This document shows, piece by piece, positions 22,466-34,082 of a stretch of 64,000 nt of DNA. Under the pieces are notes generated by a model. That model was given only the letters and a program-made list of their open reading frames with translations. It ran no database searches and was not told the DNA's origin. The stretch covers positions 186,001-250,000 of the forward strand of contig JANATF010000013.1 of NCBI GenBank assembly GCA_029449245.1, read 5' to 3'. The position numbers and the translations under genes are program-made. Source of the DNA: Mortierella alpina (Eukaryota; Mortierellomycota; Mortierellomycetes; Mortierellales; Mortierellaceae). The number at the start of each line of letters is the position of its first letter. Position 1 is the first letter of the stretch.

Positions 22466-24230
22466 GCATAGAAGGGAACGACTTGTAGGGATGCTCCTCT
22501 TCGCTGTCACTCGAGTGCGCACTCGAGTTTGTAGAATGACCCACCAGTTCCTGAGCCTTGCGGTTCATCTCCTCAACAATGGATGCCACATCGACAGAAG
22601 ACGCCGCGTTCAGATGTTGCAATGGCTGATGATTCATCACCATGCCTCCCTCCTTCTGTTGGAGACCCTTCTGGTGGTGCTGGCCAGCATCCAAAGCGGC
22701 AGCTTGTGCCTGTGCCTGTGCGTGAGCAAGCGCCAATGCCTGAGCTTGGGCCTGAGCCTGGTGAGCCAGGTTCCCGCCCCAGTCACGACGACGACGCGTA
22801 ATCTTGCTCTTGCGCATCGTCACAGGTCGGTCGCGGTGATGGAGCTTGGCGTAGAGACCACAGGCGTTGCAGATGGGTTCACCCGCATCGTTCTTGCGCC
22901 AGAGAGGGGTTTGGGTCTGAGAGCAATTGGCACACTCGATCCCTTGCTTGGCTGTCATCAACGGCGGAGTCGTCTTTTGCACTGGAGAACGGATCAAGGC
23001 TTCCGTGTACATCTTGGCCAGATCGGGCAAAGACGCGACGACGCGACCCGAGTCCGAATCGCTGTCAGAAGAGGACGACGACGACGATGACGAGGAAGAC
23101 TCGATCGAGGTCGATGAGAACGAGAGTGGCCTCTCCGAGGGGCTTGTGGGGCTGGGAGAATGGCCACGATGGGGCTGGGCTGACGAAGGGCGAGCATAAG
23201 GCAAGGTGATCAAACGAGCATCGGTCAACACTGTGGGCAACTTGTGGCGGACATGCAAGGGTCGATGAGCACCGTACTGCTTGTAATAAAGACCGCAAGC
23301 ATTGCAAAGAGAGTGCTGACGATCAGGGGTTCGACGCCAGAGGGGGGTCTGGGTGACCTTGCAGTTGAAGCAGATGAGCTGCCGAGAAGGCTTGCTGCAC
23401 TTGGAAGGCGACGGTGCTTCAGGGCTGAGAGACCTGCCGGTCATGGTAGGGGAACCCATGGGACTCTTGTCACCACTCTCTGACGAGGACGAGCATGAAG
23501 AAGGCGACTGAGGGGTGGAAACAGTGTCATGCTCCATGGCTGTCTCGGACGAGGTCTCCTGCTTGATCTGCTGCGACTGGGCCAAGTAGCGGGCGAGGTT
23601 GAGAGCATCCGCCTGCTGGATCTGCATCAATTGCTCCACTTGCTCATTTTCTTGCTGCTGCTCCTCCATCTCCTTCTGTTGCTGTTGTAGCTGCTGCTGT
23701 TGTTGTTGTTGCTGCTGCTGCTGTTGCTGTTGCTGCTGTTGCTGCTCCTGCTGTTCCACGAGATATGTCTGTTGCTGGAACTGAACATTGCTCACGGCCG
23801 AGTTTGGGAACGTCCACTGGTGCTGTACGCTGCTGGGTGGGTTCTGTGCAGCGAGATATGCGTGAAGAAGAGCAGCCTGGCGAGCAGTGTCGTCGTTGGT
23901 ACTGCTGTTGACAGGAACCTTGGCGGGCAGAGGGGCCACCGTGGAGTGAAACGAGGACATGCCCTGAAACAGCCCTGAGGCAGCTCCAGGGGTGGACAGG
24001 GGAGCAAACTCGGGGAAGAACGAAGTCATGGCTGTCGCGGGCTGAGCAGACGAGAATGAATCGAGCGAAAGGAGAGGCAGGGGCGAGTTCGTGGAAAAGG
24101 ACGTGTAGGCAAGATCATCCTGGGGCGAGAGCAAGAGGTGGTCGTTGTGGAACCAAGGATTGACGTCTCCGGCACCAGCCGCAGCCGAAGTTGCAGCCGT
24201 GTCACAGTGGGTCGCGTGTGTGCTGAACAT
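22152..24230 (-). CDS. Two-finger GATA transcription factor
   Basis: One uninterrupted frame of 692 residues from ATG 24230. Finger 1 is CFNC-X18-CNAC followed by GLYYKQY and HRPLHVRHK. Finger 2 is CANC-X17-CNAC followed by GLYAKLHHRDRP and a basic tail KSKITRRRRDW. Finger 2 has the canonical fungal AreA/Sre spacing, whereas finger 1 has the longer 18-residue loop. Two fingers in one protein recall fungal iron repressors (SreA/Urbs1). However, the Cys-rich stretch that those proteins carry between the fingers is missing; here the spacer is Ser/Asp-rich. A long Gln tract (about 160-185), a second one (about 590-600) and Ala/Gln repeats mark activation-type regions. Residues 643-673 form a Cys-containing helix-like motif shared with the other GATA gene of this window. 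Target pathway (iron, nitrogen or other) cannot be told from sequence. Confidence 0.95.
22430..22467. repeat. CAA (Gln) trinucleotide tract in coding DNA
   Basis: An almost pure GTT run on the plus strand (CAA on the coding strand), encoding the second Gln tract of the two-finger GATA factor. Confidence 0.9.
23687..23756. repeat. CAG/CAA (Gln) tract in coding DNA
   Basis: Mixed CTG/TTG on the plus strand (CAG/CAA on the coding strand), encoding the first and longest Gln tract of the two-finger GATA factor. Confidence 0.9.
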
Positions 24231-25843
24231 GCTGTTTAAGATTGTGTTTGTTCAAGTTAAAGGTTTGTATATGTATCAAGTGTTGGATCGGGTAAGGCTC
24301 AGGTAGTGTGAAAAGATAAAAAAGATAGAACAAAAGAGGGTCTAGAAGCACGATTTGGTAAGGTACCGAGAATGCTGATCAATGGAGCGAATGGCGGCTG
24401 TCTCGAAAAGAAGGTAATGAAGTAATGAAGCGACGGGCGACGGCGAGAAAGGGTGAGAGCTAGGTTGGTTGGAGTGTGGGATTGATGTTTAGTGGTGGTA
24501 GATGGCAAGCGCAGGTGGGGAGGCGTTTGTTTGTTGGGTGATTGATGTGTGTGATTTTTTCTGCGGGTTTATGTTGAAGTGAAGAGTGGTATTCAAGAAA
24601 TCGTGTAATCCCGCGTGTAATCAATCGACTTCGCGGCCAACGTGGCCACCCGAGGTGAGATAGAAATAAGCCATGGTGAATAAAGAAGAAGAAAAGGAAG
24701 AAGGAAAAGGGCTGCGCGAGAATAAGGGATCAACTAGGGTGCCTGTCTGTTAGGGTCTAGTGAGAATGAGGACAAAGTGTTCAGGAACAGAAAAAAAAAA
24801 AAAAAAAAAACGCAGGGTTGTGTAGCGGTGTCCCAGAGTCGGATGAAGAGTGCCTTCTTTTCTCTTGGTCAAGGGGAGATTGAGTCAAGAGAGCGAGGCG
24901 GCAGGTCCAAGAGATGCCTGTGGGAAGGAGAGCGGGGATCGGAACAGAGGCGAAGGCGAACAGAGAGAAGAGAAGAGGGGAAAAGGACCTCGACAGAAAA
25001 AGGACCAGGAAAGCCCATCGGAACAGGCACACGTACACGGGAAATAGAGACCTGCTGTTGATTGCTCGCTGCCCAATCGGACAACCCTGTCACGTACTGC
25101 AATTTGCAGGCACAACAGTCGCCAAAGGCCAGTGGGCCAAACGGGCAAAAGTCTAGGCCAGACTCTTGTATATGGCAACGAAGCCATACTCGCCCAGCAG
25201 TCCATATGGCGTATCCGAACCCGTCCCTCATCCTGGTTACTGAGACACTGGAGCACACACACACTCGCACAGCATGTCCTCCAAGAGGCCCCTGGAAGAT
25301 ATCTCAGTCCCCCTGCCCAGCGGCAATTGGTCTCAATTAGCAACGACGAGACCGAGTGAGGGTCTCCTCCATACGCTGTTTGGCAGAACTGCACACGCTG
25401 CAACAAGGCAATGGTCATGGGGGATCTCGACAACAGACCTTGAACAGCCGTATTTGCTCAGCTGCGATGTTCCACAAGGCGCAAGAGGAGTGTGACACCA
25501 CCACCAAAGGCAGCAGTAGACCCATCCTTCCTCGCACAGCCTTGGGGGCGTTGCCGAGACGAGCCATCAGGGCAAGCGACCAGCAGGGCGCAATCCTATT
25601 CCTATTCCTGCCCTAGCACAAGCAGCTGCAATACGTCCGAAATATGGGACTGGAAAGCCTCATCTCTGTTCGGTGTGCCATCTTGCTCGGATTCTCCCTT
25701 TTTTTTCTCCTAAATTCTCTCACACCATCCCACATCGGAATTCGCACCCATTCATCACGCCGCATTCAGCAAAACTCATAGGAAGCATCAGCAGAGCCGT
25801 CCTCCAGAAACTTGAAGGACCCAAGAGATAGCAGAAATAAAGG
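24231..25843. other. Divergent intergenic region
   Basis: This lies between the start of the two-finger GATA gene (minus) and the fucokinase-type gene (plus). The GATA side (24231-24700) holds a likely long leader. A 20-A run is at 24791-24810. The right half has short frames, one from ATG 25274, but none shows the GDP-fucose pyrophosphorylase-like domain that precedes the kinase in plant and animal enzymes, so no N-terminal extension could be supported. Confidence 0.5.
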
Positions 25844-27888
25844 ATGCTACTCGGGAGTGCAGGCGCCAGCCCCGCTCTGACAACGGATAAGGTCGCCATC
25901 GACAGTTTAGACGCCTCCAAAATACATAGTCCGACGACCACCCAGACGCCCTTGCGGTGTTCGGATGGCCAGAGTCCGTCAACGCCCAAAGCATCGGCAG
26001 TGCCACAGGGCACGTATGTCCATGCCTCAGCTCCGTCGAGGATCGACCTTGCAGGGGGCTGGACTGATACCTCGCCCATCACGTAAGGATAAGGTGTGCA
26101 CTCGAACCACTACCAGCAATCGCTTTTTTTCTTCGTCTCTGACAGGATTCTTCTTTTCTGTCGTGAGGTCATTAGGTATGAGCATGGAGGCAAGGTAGTC
26201 AACGTCGCTATCAGAGTGAACGGCAAAGTAAGACTCTGTTGTAGCCCGACCGTTTCTTTCTGTCCAGGTGTACGGTAATTCTTGATGACTTTTTTTAACC
26301 GAACGCTACCGTGGGGAATATCCATAAATAGGCGCCGTACAAGGTCAAGGCTCGCAGAACCGAAGCGTAAGTACATGATGCGGTGGATGTGATGTTTTGA
26401 GTTGTTTGTGTATATGCCATCCGTGGTCTTTCCTTTTTTTTTTTTGGGCCGTCTTGAGACGGGAAACCAATACGTACCACCAGATACTAACCTGCTATCT
26501 CCGTCGACGGGATAAGTCTGATTCTGTCTCTCTCGTACGACGCCAGCATTCCTCCAAAGCATTATCACTCACTGGAGCAAATCCGAGATCACGCCGACCC
26601 ACTCGTGCCCTGCGCCTTACTCAAGGCTTGCATTGTCGCCTCAGGGAGCCTGGGGATCACCGCGACGCGACATGACCAAGTGCCTTACAAGACCTTGGCC
26701 GAGGTCTTAAAGTATTCAGGTGGTGGTCTGGAACTTGTCGTACGGTCCGCTTTACCTGTTGGGTCAGGTACAGACAAGCGGCTTGTATTCACCACTGTCC
26801 ACAATGTTTTATTTGCCCCAAGCTCACACTCCAACATACATACGTACCTTTATTTTTTATGGCATCGGAAAAAAAAACACTCAGGCATGGGAACGAGCAG
26901 TATTCTTGCCGCGGCCATATTGGCCGTTCTGAAAACTCTCAAAGGTGAATCCTACACGACTGACGAGCTGATCTATCTCACATTGGACGTTGAACAAATG
27001 ATGAACACAGGTAAAAGAAAGATGCGAATATGTGTTATTATGCCCATGGCGCGAATGGAAAACAACTCTAACAATAATCAATGCTGTAGGTGGAGGATGG
27101 CAAGATCAGGTCGGAGGCATTCTACCAGGCTTCAAAGTATCTACCTGCGAACTTGGTCTTCCCATCCAGGTAGGTTGTTAACCCCTTTCGTGCAGCGCGT
27201 GTTTAACTAGAAGTCATCTCCAAAACTGAATTCATCTCGCGTATCGCCATAGATCAAAGCAAACTCGTTAAACCTCTCCAATGACTTCATTCAGCATTTC
27301 AACTCCAGGATGTTACTCATTTATACCGGTCAGACGCGACTCGCCAAAAATCTGTTGCAAGCCGTTCTCATGAACTGGACTGGGCGGGACCCAAAAGTGG
27401 TCGATACCATGCACCGACTTGTCAGCGACGCGACCCTGAGCGAGGACGCGTTAAAGAATGGTAAAAAAAAGAAAACCAAAAAAGGAAAACAAGAGAAAAA
27501 AACGAGGAGGAAGATGATCTCTCACACTCAGGTCATTTTTTATTCTCTCCATTTAGGCGACATCTCGACAGTGGGCGCAGTCCTGTCAAGGTACTTCACA
27601 GACAAGAGGTTTCTCTCCGATACAACGCTCGACCATCCGCCAGTTGTGGGCAAACTCCTCACTCATCTAGCACCTTACATCGAAGGCGCGTCACTGGCCG
27701 GTGCAGGTGGCGGTGGATTTCTGACAGCTCTTTTGAAGCACGGGCTCAGTCGCGAAGACGTGGTTTCGACTGTGAAGGCCGCGATGAGCAACGAGACCAG
27801 CCAAGAAGAGCAGGACTTGATGTGGGCATGGAGCGCTACTGTCGACACAGAGGGTTTGATCGTACAGATAGGAAGTGAGTGTCCATAG
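25844..27888 (+). CDS. L-fucose kinase-type GHMP sugar kinase
   Basis: Eight exons (25844-26082, 26176-26227, 26332-26366, 26517-26767, 26885-27010, 27090-27169, 27253-27460, 27557-27888) join in phase to 440 residues. Motif 1 is APSRIDLAGGWTDTSP, continued across intron 1 as ITYEHGGKVVNVAI. The ATP-binding motif PVGSGMGTSS spans exons 4/5, and motif 3 is AGAGGGGF. TGGGWQDQVGG (exons 5/6) is typical of the fucokinase and sugar-1-kinase branch. The reaction would be ATP-dependent phosphorylation of L-fucose (or a close sugar) to the 1-phosphate, the first step of salvage to GDP-fucose. Plant and animal enzymes carry about 500 extra N-terminal residues; they are absent here, and an in-frame stop lies just before ATG 25844. 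Exon 3 has only 35 nt. Exon 4 needs an AAG acceptor, 30-odd nt after a perfect TACTAAC branch site. Heptose kinase activity is an alternative. Confidence 0.85.
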
Positions 27889-27970
27889 AAGAAAAACATG
27901 ATATTTTTAGTGTTTTTTCTTTTATTTGTATATATTTTGTTTTTTTTCTTTATACATTGGGTGCGTTTGT
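27889..27970. other. Very short convergent 3' spacer
   Basis: 82 bp separate two converging stop codons. The spacer is T-rich on the plus strand with TATTTGTATATATTT, so polyadenylation signals of the two genes probably overlap. Confidence 0.6.
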
Positions 27971-30676
27971 TCAAAGCGGTTTCCTTCCGAATGTAACATA
28001 TATCGTCTGGTAGGCTCGAACTTCTTGGGTCTCCTTGATCATGCCATGCATCATCTCCGTCACTTGCAACTCACTGCTGCGCCCCGTCTTGACGAAATGC
28101 GGCTTGACCGTGTCGAGGATGGCCACCATATTTTGTTTCCAGAGCTGGCCGAGCTTGCCACCCCATTCACCCAGGGGTACGCAATACTCCTTGACCTGGA
28201 CGTCTTTGAAACCAGCATTGACCATCATCCTGTCCAAAGTCCGTACTACTGACGGGTCCACGTTCCTGGAAGCCATCGACATCCGCATATATTCGTAACA
28301 CATGTTTGTAAAAGGGCCAGCCTCTTGGATCGACACGTCCGATTCTACACTCTCAAACCATCCACCGGGCTTGAGAAGGCGATAAGCCTCGTTAATGGCC
28401 TGTTGCCAGTGCTCTACCGTAAAACCTGGTGCAACATTGCGTTGGTAGGCAACATCAAAGCACCCATCAGGTTGTGACACGCCGCGCAGAATGTCTTCTC
28501 GGTAGAAACAGCAGTTACGCGGATGAATTGCTGTTGGGTAAATCGGCGAAATATCGACGCCAACAAAGTTGACCGCAGTCATTTCTGTTGCCATGTCCTA
28601 TTACAATAGCAAGACGTGTGCGCGTTAGAAATCATTCACATGCATCAAAAAGACGGCGTGAAGAGAAGAGAGAACAAAAAAAAGTAAAGCGCAGTTTTCA
28701 CTGCCACATCAATGCATTTCATGGAGCAATGCACGGGCTTTGCAATAGTGCGCATTAATAACCCTCCATATGCATGACACCCATGGGGAAGGAAGGGGGC
28801 ATGGGCCAGTTTGCCAGAGCCAGATATCCTTATTATGTCAACATCCAGTGGTTGAGCCTCGTCCCTTCTATTTTTTTCCCACTCCGACCATCTATCCCAG
28901 TCAGGCACACACATCTTCTACGCGGCGCAATTTTTCATGCATGCATGCATGCGAGCAGAGTCGAGGGAAAACGAAGAAAAACCAATAGATGATTCGGGAC
29001 ATTGCTGTGTGGGTCACGATGAGTGGTGTAGAAGAACTGAGCGTTCAGGAGGGAGGGTGGGTGAGGAGAGCATGATTGAGAGGATAAGGAAAGGCGGCTA
29101 ATGCAAGGGAAAAAGCAAATGGAACCATCTGTGCACGATAATCCCACCCTCATTCTCAATCCTCTTGAGAGCTATCCGATAAGGCCGATGAAAGCACACA
29201 GCAAACAGAATGATCGGATGTGTTTCCGACGAACTTCAAATGAAGCATCTCAATAACACGATCGTCCTGAGCAAAAAAAAAAACCACACCAGCCCAAAAG
29301 AGGAGGAAATCACAACTGGTCGCTTGACCATTACCCGTGGTTCGTGCGATTGCACTGGCCACGTTGGCGAAATGGTAAGCAAGTCAATGAGGGGGGGGGG
29401 GATGACCATTGCAATGTAAAAGGAACACGTACCATTGTCCAAGTGGCAGGGCCGCAGCCAAGGTCGATGACTCGGCCAGTTTCCTTCGAGAGGGGCACAT
29501 GAAGATTCTTGCCGCCAAGTATCATCTTGAAGATGTAATGTTGCAGATGCAACCTATCATGCATATGGAGTAGCACAAGGGAAAGAAAAGAAGAGAGGCG
29601 CTGTTAATGACACGTCCCAATTGTAACCATGTCCCGTGTCCATGGCCCAGCTCGCACTTTGGCGCATGGGGGAGTCAGAGACGTGGACGGAAAAAATAAA
29701 GGACTCTCCCCACCCTCCATTGCTCTCCTGGAAATCCTGGATTCACCCGATAGCTCATGGGAGCTCTGAAAGACGCGAAGGTGGGATATGAAAGATAATG
29801 TGGGATGATGAAAGAGGGCTCTCGGGGCGCTACCTTCTGGCCAGTTGTATTAAACCATATTGTTTTTAGAGAGAGCAACCCGAGCAGCAAAACTCCCTCT
29901 TTTTTTGTGTTTAGGCACGCCAAGGGCACAGCGAACCGGGGTGTGGGAATCCGCGGCAGCTTATCGATGAACACGACTCCATGAGTGTTGCAAGATGGCG
30001 AATGGAGATATTCGGAAGGGGGAGCGAGATTCGACGGGTTTCATGCACATCTCGAGCGGGCCGATCACCGCACCCAATTCGTCGAACTGGATATTGGGTA
30101 AAGCACTGGGGTGGGGGGGGTCAGTTTTGTTTACCTGTCGACTTCCTCTGTGTCGTTCGGAAGCATGTAAAGGCTCGAGGTGTTGTGGTAGCGCCGGCCA
30201 TGTAGCCAGCGGAACTCGTGGTCGTCCTGCGCGTGTCCGTCGCTCTCGCCAGAGTGTCGCGAGTAGTCGTGCATGCTGCTGTTGGGCGTAGAGCCGAGCG
30301 TGGAGCAGTGGCCAGAGGACATGGACTCGACCGTCTGGTTCGACGACCTCCTCCGACTGATAGCCTTGTGTAGGGAGGATGTATGTGAGGTATTGCTGGA
30401 GGGTGGCGAATAGGAGCCAGGTTGGTGTTGCTGGTATTGAGGATGACCGTAGTAGGCGCAGGGCGAAGGGGGTTGCAGGTGGTTGCTGGTATGGAGCGCG
30501 CTGCCGCTGTTGTTGGGGGTGAGGTATTGTCGCTGCTGAGAACTGGTCTGTGAATGGAGGCGGTCTTTTGAGAATGAGTTACGTCCCTTGCGTCTGGCAT
30601 GGGGGACGGTGTTGTATTTGCTGTTGTGGACAGTGCTGCCATGCGCACTGCGTGAGGAAGAATGGGTGGCACCCAT
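27971..30676 (-). CDS. SAM-dependent methyltransferase with disordered N-terminal extension
   Basis: Exons 30135-30676, 29433-29553 and 27971-28597 join in phase to 429 residues. The catalytic part starts near 182. Motif I is VIDLGCGPATWTM (209-221), ending exactly at the intron. FVGVDISPIYP follows, then FDVAYQRNV and a post-motif AYRLLKPGGWFESVESD. This is the class I Rossmann fold of the fungal LaeA/UMTA-like group, which includes regulators of development and secondary metabolism as well as many uncharacterised enzymes. Substrate is unknown. Residues 1-180 are Ser/His/Gln-rich, begin MGATHSSSRS and lack recognisable domains. MG at positions 1-2 followed by Ser at 6 could fit N-myristoylation, which is inference only. 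Intron 2 is 835 nt, long for this window. The stop lies 82 bp from the stop of the convergent kinase gene, so the 3' UTRs must overlap. Confidence 0.9.
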
Positions 30677-33600
30677 GGCGAGAGCAGACGAGTGTGGAGG
30701 AATGGACTGCAGTGAGCTGTGGTGTACTCAAGATCCGATGCTGCGGGGGGTGAGTATGTGTGTGAGAGAGAGAGTGTGTGTGTGTGTCTGTGTGTGTGTG
30801 TGGGTGTTAGTGAAGAGGCGATGAAAGCAAAAGCGAGAGAAGACAGAGAGAGAGCAAGAGAAAGACCGAAGGGTGTGTGTCCGAGGAATCGGAATGGGCA
30901 ATGAGGACGGCTGCGAGAAGAAACAAAGGTGGCGGAGAAGCGAGCGGAGGCTGTGGATTTTTATACTCCTTGCGCTTGTCTGTGAGCCGCAGACGCGCTA
31001 TGAGCCAGATGATATCGACTACTCAAATGAATTCAATAATTGACACATATCCCAGTGCAAGTACCAGGGGAGGTACTCACTGGCTGCAACTATTGGATTT
31101 TATTATTCTCGCTTGCCCATGCTGGCCCTTGGTACCGTTGTCCCCAAGTAAACCGCTACCAATCTAGCAACGAAACCAGATACCCTGCTCTGCCATGGCC
31201 AGCCGCAAATAAGCGTCCATCCACCATTTCATGACTTATTGCGGTTTCGCTATCAAAAAAAATGTCCCTCGGAAACTCTCCAAAGGCGGTCTACAAACAA
31301 TGGGTACCACCACTGGGTTTGAGTTCACGACGGTGCAGTGATGATCCTGCTGTCCTAGTCTATTACTCTGATTGCTGTTATAATTGTGGCCATTTTCACC
31401 TCCGTCCATAGACACTGCACTTGATTTTGGGCAAGCAAAGGGCGGGCGCCGCATCGCAAGGAGCAAGTCCTCATGGCTCGTTTCGAACACCACGTACGCC
31501 CAATAGTAGTGTGCACCATAGATCCCCCTATCCTCCCTCCACAAGGGCTGTCAAAGGCTAGGACGCACGATCTTTGTGCCTCGTGTTTGCCTTGTGTACA
31601 TCGTGCCGTAGATGTCCCTTTTGCCTGTCGCGTTTAGCCCTTCTCGCGTCAATTAAGGTGTTGCACAGAGCCACTCTTCTGTCAGACCCTGCACAGGAAG
31701 CAGAAATTGGACGAGTCGCAGTGATGTCCCTAAGGGGTCAGTACACCACCGAAGATTGAGCAGGCCAGTCGTAAGCGGCACCCACCATACACAAAACGCC
31801 TGCCCTGCTTGGCCCACAAGAGCGAAATTTTTATTTACCCTGTCAGTCCTTACTGTGTGCCAAAAATCTTATTTTCCCTCCGACCTATGACAGAGCATAT
31901 CGCCCGTTGGCCCTTTCGCCATGGATACCCGTTTTGTGAACCAGAGACTAGGCCTGACCAGGCCTAAGCCGGGGTACGCTTGGTTGCGTCTTTGGGTCTG
32001 CTCAAGGAAACAGAAACTACCATGACCATTTCAGGACAGCGTCTTCCTTGCTCCTCTGGGCCCCTGTTCATATTACTTTTAGCATTCCCTAGCTCCACTC
32101 TCTACGGCGGAGAGCAAGGGCCATTGAGGACGCAGCTAGGGAAGGAAAATAAAAAATAAGCATCACTCTGACAACATCGTCTATTGAAAGCGGCAGAAAC
32201 TAGAGTAAAGGCCCTTGATGACAAAAAACATACTACGTACATTGGCCGGGGGCCTCGAACCACTACACACTCAAAAAGTATAACTCAGATACTGCACTGA
32301 CCAAGGAAAAACTCTAGACGTCCCCTTCGTACACTCGCTACTGACCGACGTTCAACCCAGTTCCTCGGTCCGCGCGCAAAATTTTCGTTGATCAATCGTC
32401 GCGCACGCTCAAGTTCCTTTTACAACGGTCGTGCATTCGGACGATCTGCTTGGGACTTCCCTGAAGGAACCGCCCTCCTTATTTGCTGCAAGGAAGCATA
32501 ACAGGTGGTACGAGAGAAAAATAGTTGCAACTAGACCTACGCGTTGTTGCTTTTTTTTTTATTTTATTTTTATTTTTTTAGTCCTAACCTTCCAAGTGAA
32601 GCCTAGGTATTCAATTGTTCAATTGTGTTTTTGACGAACACATCATTGGTTCACCAGATCCTTGATGATTGAAATCTATCGCCTTTTCACCATCTAGGTC
32701 CTTACACTCCTATAAAGAATAAAAAAGGAAAGGCAGCTGAGCTGGAGGAGCTGAGCAGAGGTGAGCAGAGTCGTGAATGACGAAGATGGCTGTATTCTCC
32801 GAGGCATAAGGGCGTATCTTGCTCGCCCCCATTGCTCATCCTTTTTTTTTTTAATATAATTCCTGTTTCCCCCTGGATCATCGACGTCAAAGCACCACTC
32901 CAAAACAAGGGGAATCAAACAAAGTTGAAGACAAATGATAGAAGCAAGGTTCAATGGTGCAATGGGCAAAAAGTGAACACCAACTAAATGTTGAACAAGG
33001 GAGGGAGGGCGCGAGAGTTGGAAACAGCCATCATTGTGCTCATATCAACCAAGTTCCTGGCGACAAACCCCTCTAGAACGAGAGTACATACAGTACCTGA
33101 ATAAATCATGTCTTTCCTTTTTTTTTTTTTTTTTTGTGTGCGCATGTGTGTGGTGTGTGTGTGTTTACATGAAGGTACCTGGCTCGACTACCATCCACCA
33201 CAGCAAAGAGCACCAATGGTTGAGAGGTTAGAAACAAAAAAAAACTTGGACAAGCAGCTGTTTGACGGTCTCTCATCAATGCATTATTAGTTCTTCAGTG
33301 TGATCCAGTTGTCTGGTCACAAAAAAAATTGGTTGCTGCTCTCAGAATCCATATTGCAACCTTCCTCCACAAAAGGTCTTGAGAGTGCATCGGATTATCC
33401 AAGCAACCGCAGAACAGGTGACCAGGCTCGATTCCTGCCTTGACATTCAGTAGCGCGGGGAATGTACCATGGGTCATCTGGACGTTATCCTACGCCATCG
33501 CACTTTTTTCTCGCTCGGTGCTCATGTATGATTCAAACCAGACCTGATCCAAGCATATCGAGGGTCGTCCCCCCCCCAACAATTGCTCATCCGTGCTGTA

Positions 33601-34082
33601 TAGCGACAGGCTGTCAACAAGCTAGACGTCCCTCAGTGGCCCTGCGCTATCTGTAGATCTGGACGTGAAGAGGCAAGACACCCGAAGGGTTGTCACGAGC
33701 CATGTTAATTTCCTGCCGTGCTACAGGACGACACCAAGGAAGCAAATCGCATTTCAGGGCCACAGAATTTTCGCCAAACAATCCAAGCACCAGCAGGCAG
33801 GCTCTGATCACGAACGCTGCAGAGCAACGACCGATGGTGGTTGCGGCTGTAGTCAAGTGAATGTATGTGTGCTCATCCATGACTGGGGTGACCCTGGTCT
33901 CTGGGAACCAATCACAAGTACAAGTCTTAGACAAAGAACACAAAGACTGCAGCAGTTTCGGTGACCGATATCCACTATGCATTCCATGTACCCTTGGATG
34001 GATTTGACTCTTTGTATTAGATCATTGCATGAAGTGCATCGTCGATTCCTGACCGACAGCTCGGCGACTCCTCCGTCTACTC
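30677..34082. other. 3.4 kb gene-poor stretch
   Basis: The first 330 bases are the TG/GA-rich promoter of the methyltransferase. Beyond that I see no supported gene up to the 3' end of Rif1. Short T- and A-runs occur (for example 32552-32579, 33119-33135). A minus-strand frame near 31236-31541 has no ATG and no domain. No tRNA, terminal repeat or transposase could be identified. Confidence 0.5.
30752..30806. repeat. TG/GA microsatellite
   Basis: TGTGTG and GAGAGA units just upstream of the methyltransferase start, in its promoter or leader. Confidence 0.85.

Noticed and set aside
23599-23978. Cys-rich and Leu-rich plus-strand frames opposite the GATA gene
   Set aside because: They are antisense readings of the CAG/CAA Gln tract.
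31236-31544. 102-codon minus-strand frame in the 3.4 kb gap
   Set aside because: It has no ATG start, no splice partner and no domain.
32235-32280. tRNA-like T-arm on the minus strand (GGTTCGAGG)
   Set aside because: The flanking bases do not form the five-pair T stem, and no matching acceptor stem or A box is found upstream.
33380-33450. B-box-like GGCTCGATTCC on the plus strand
   Set aside because: The T stem is imperfect and the acceptor stem does not pair. No anticodon arm could be drawn.
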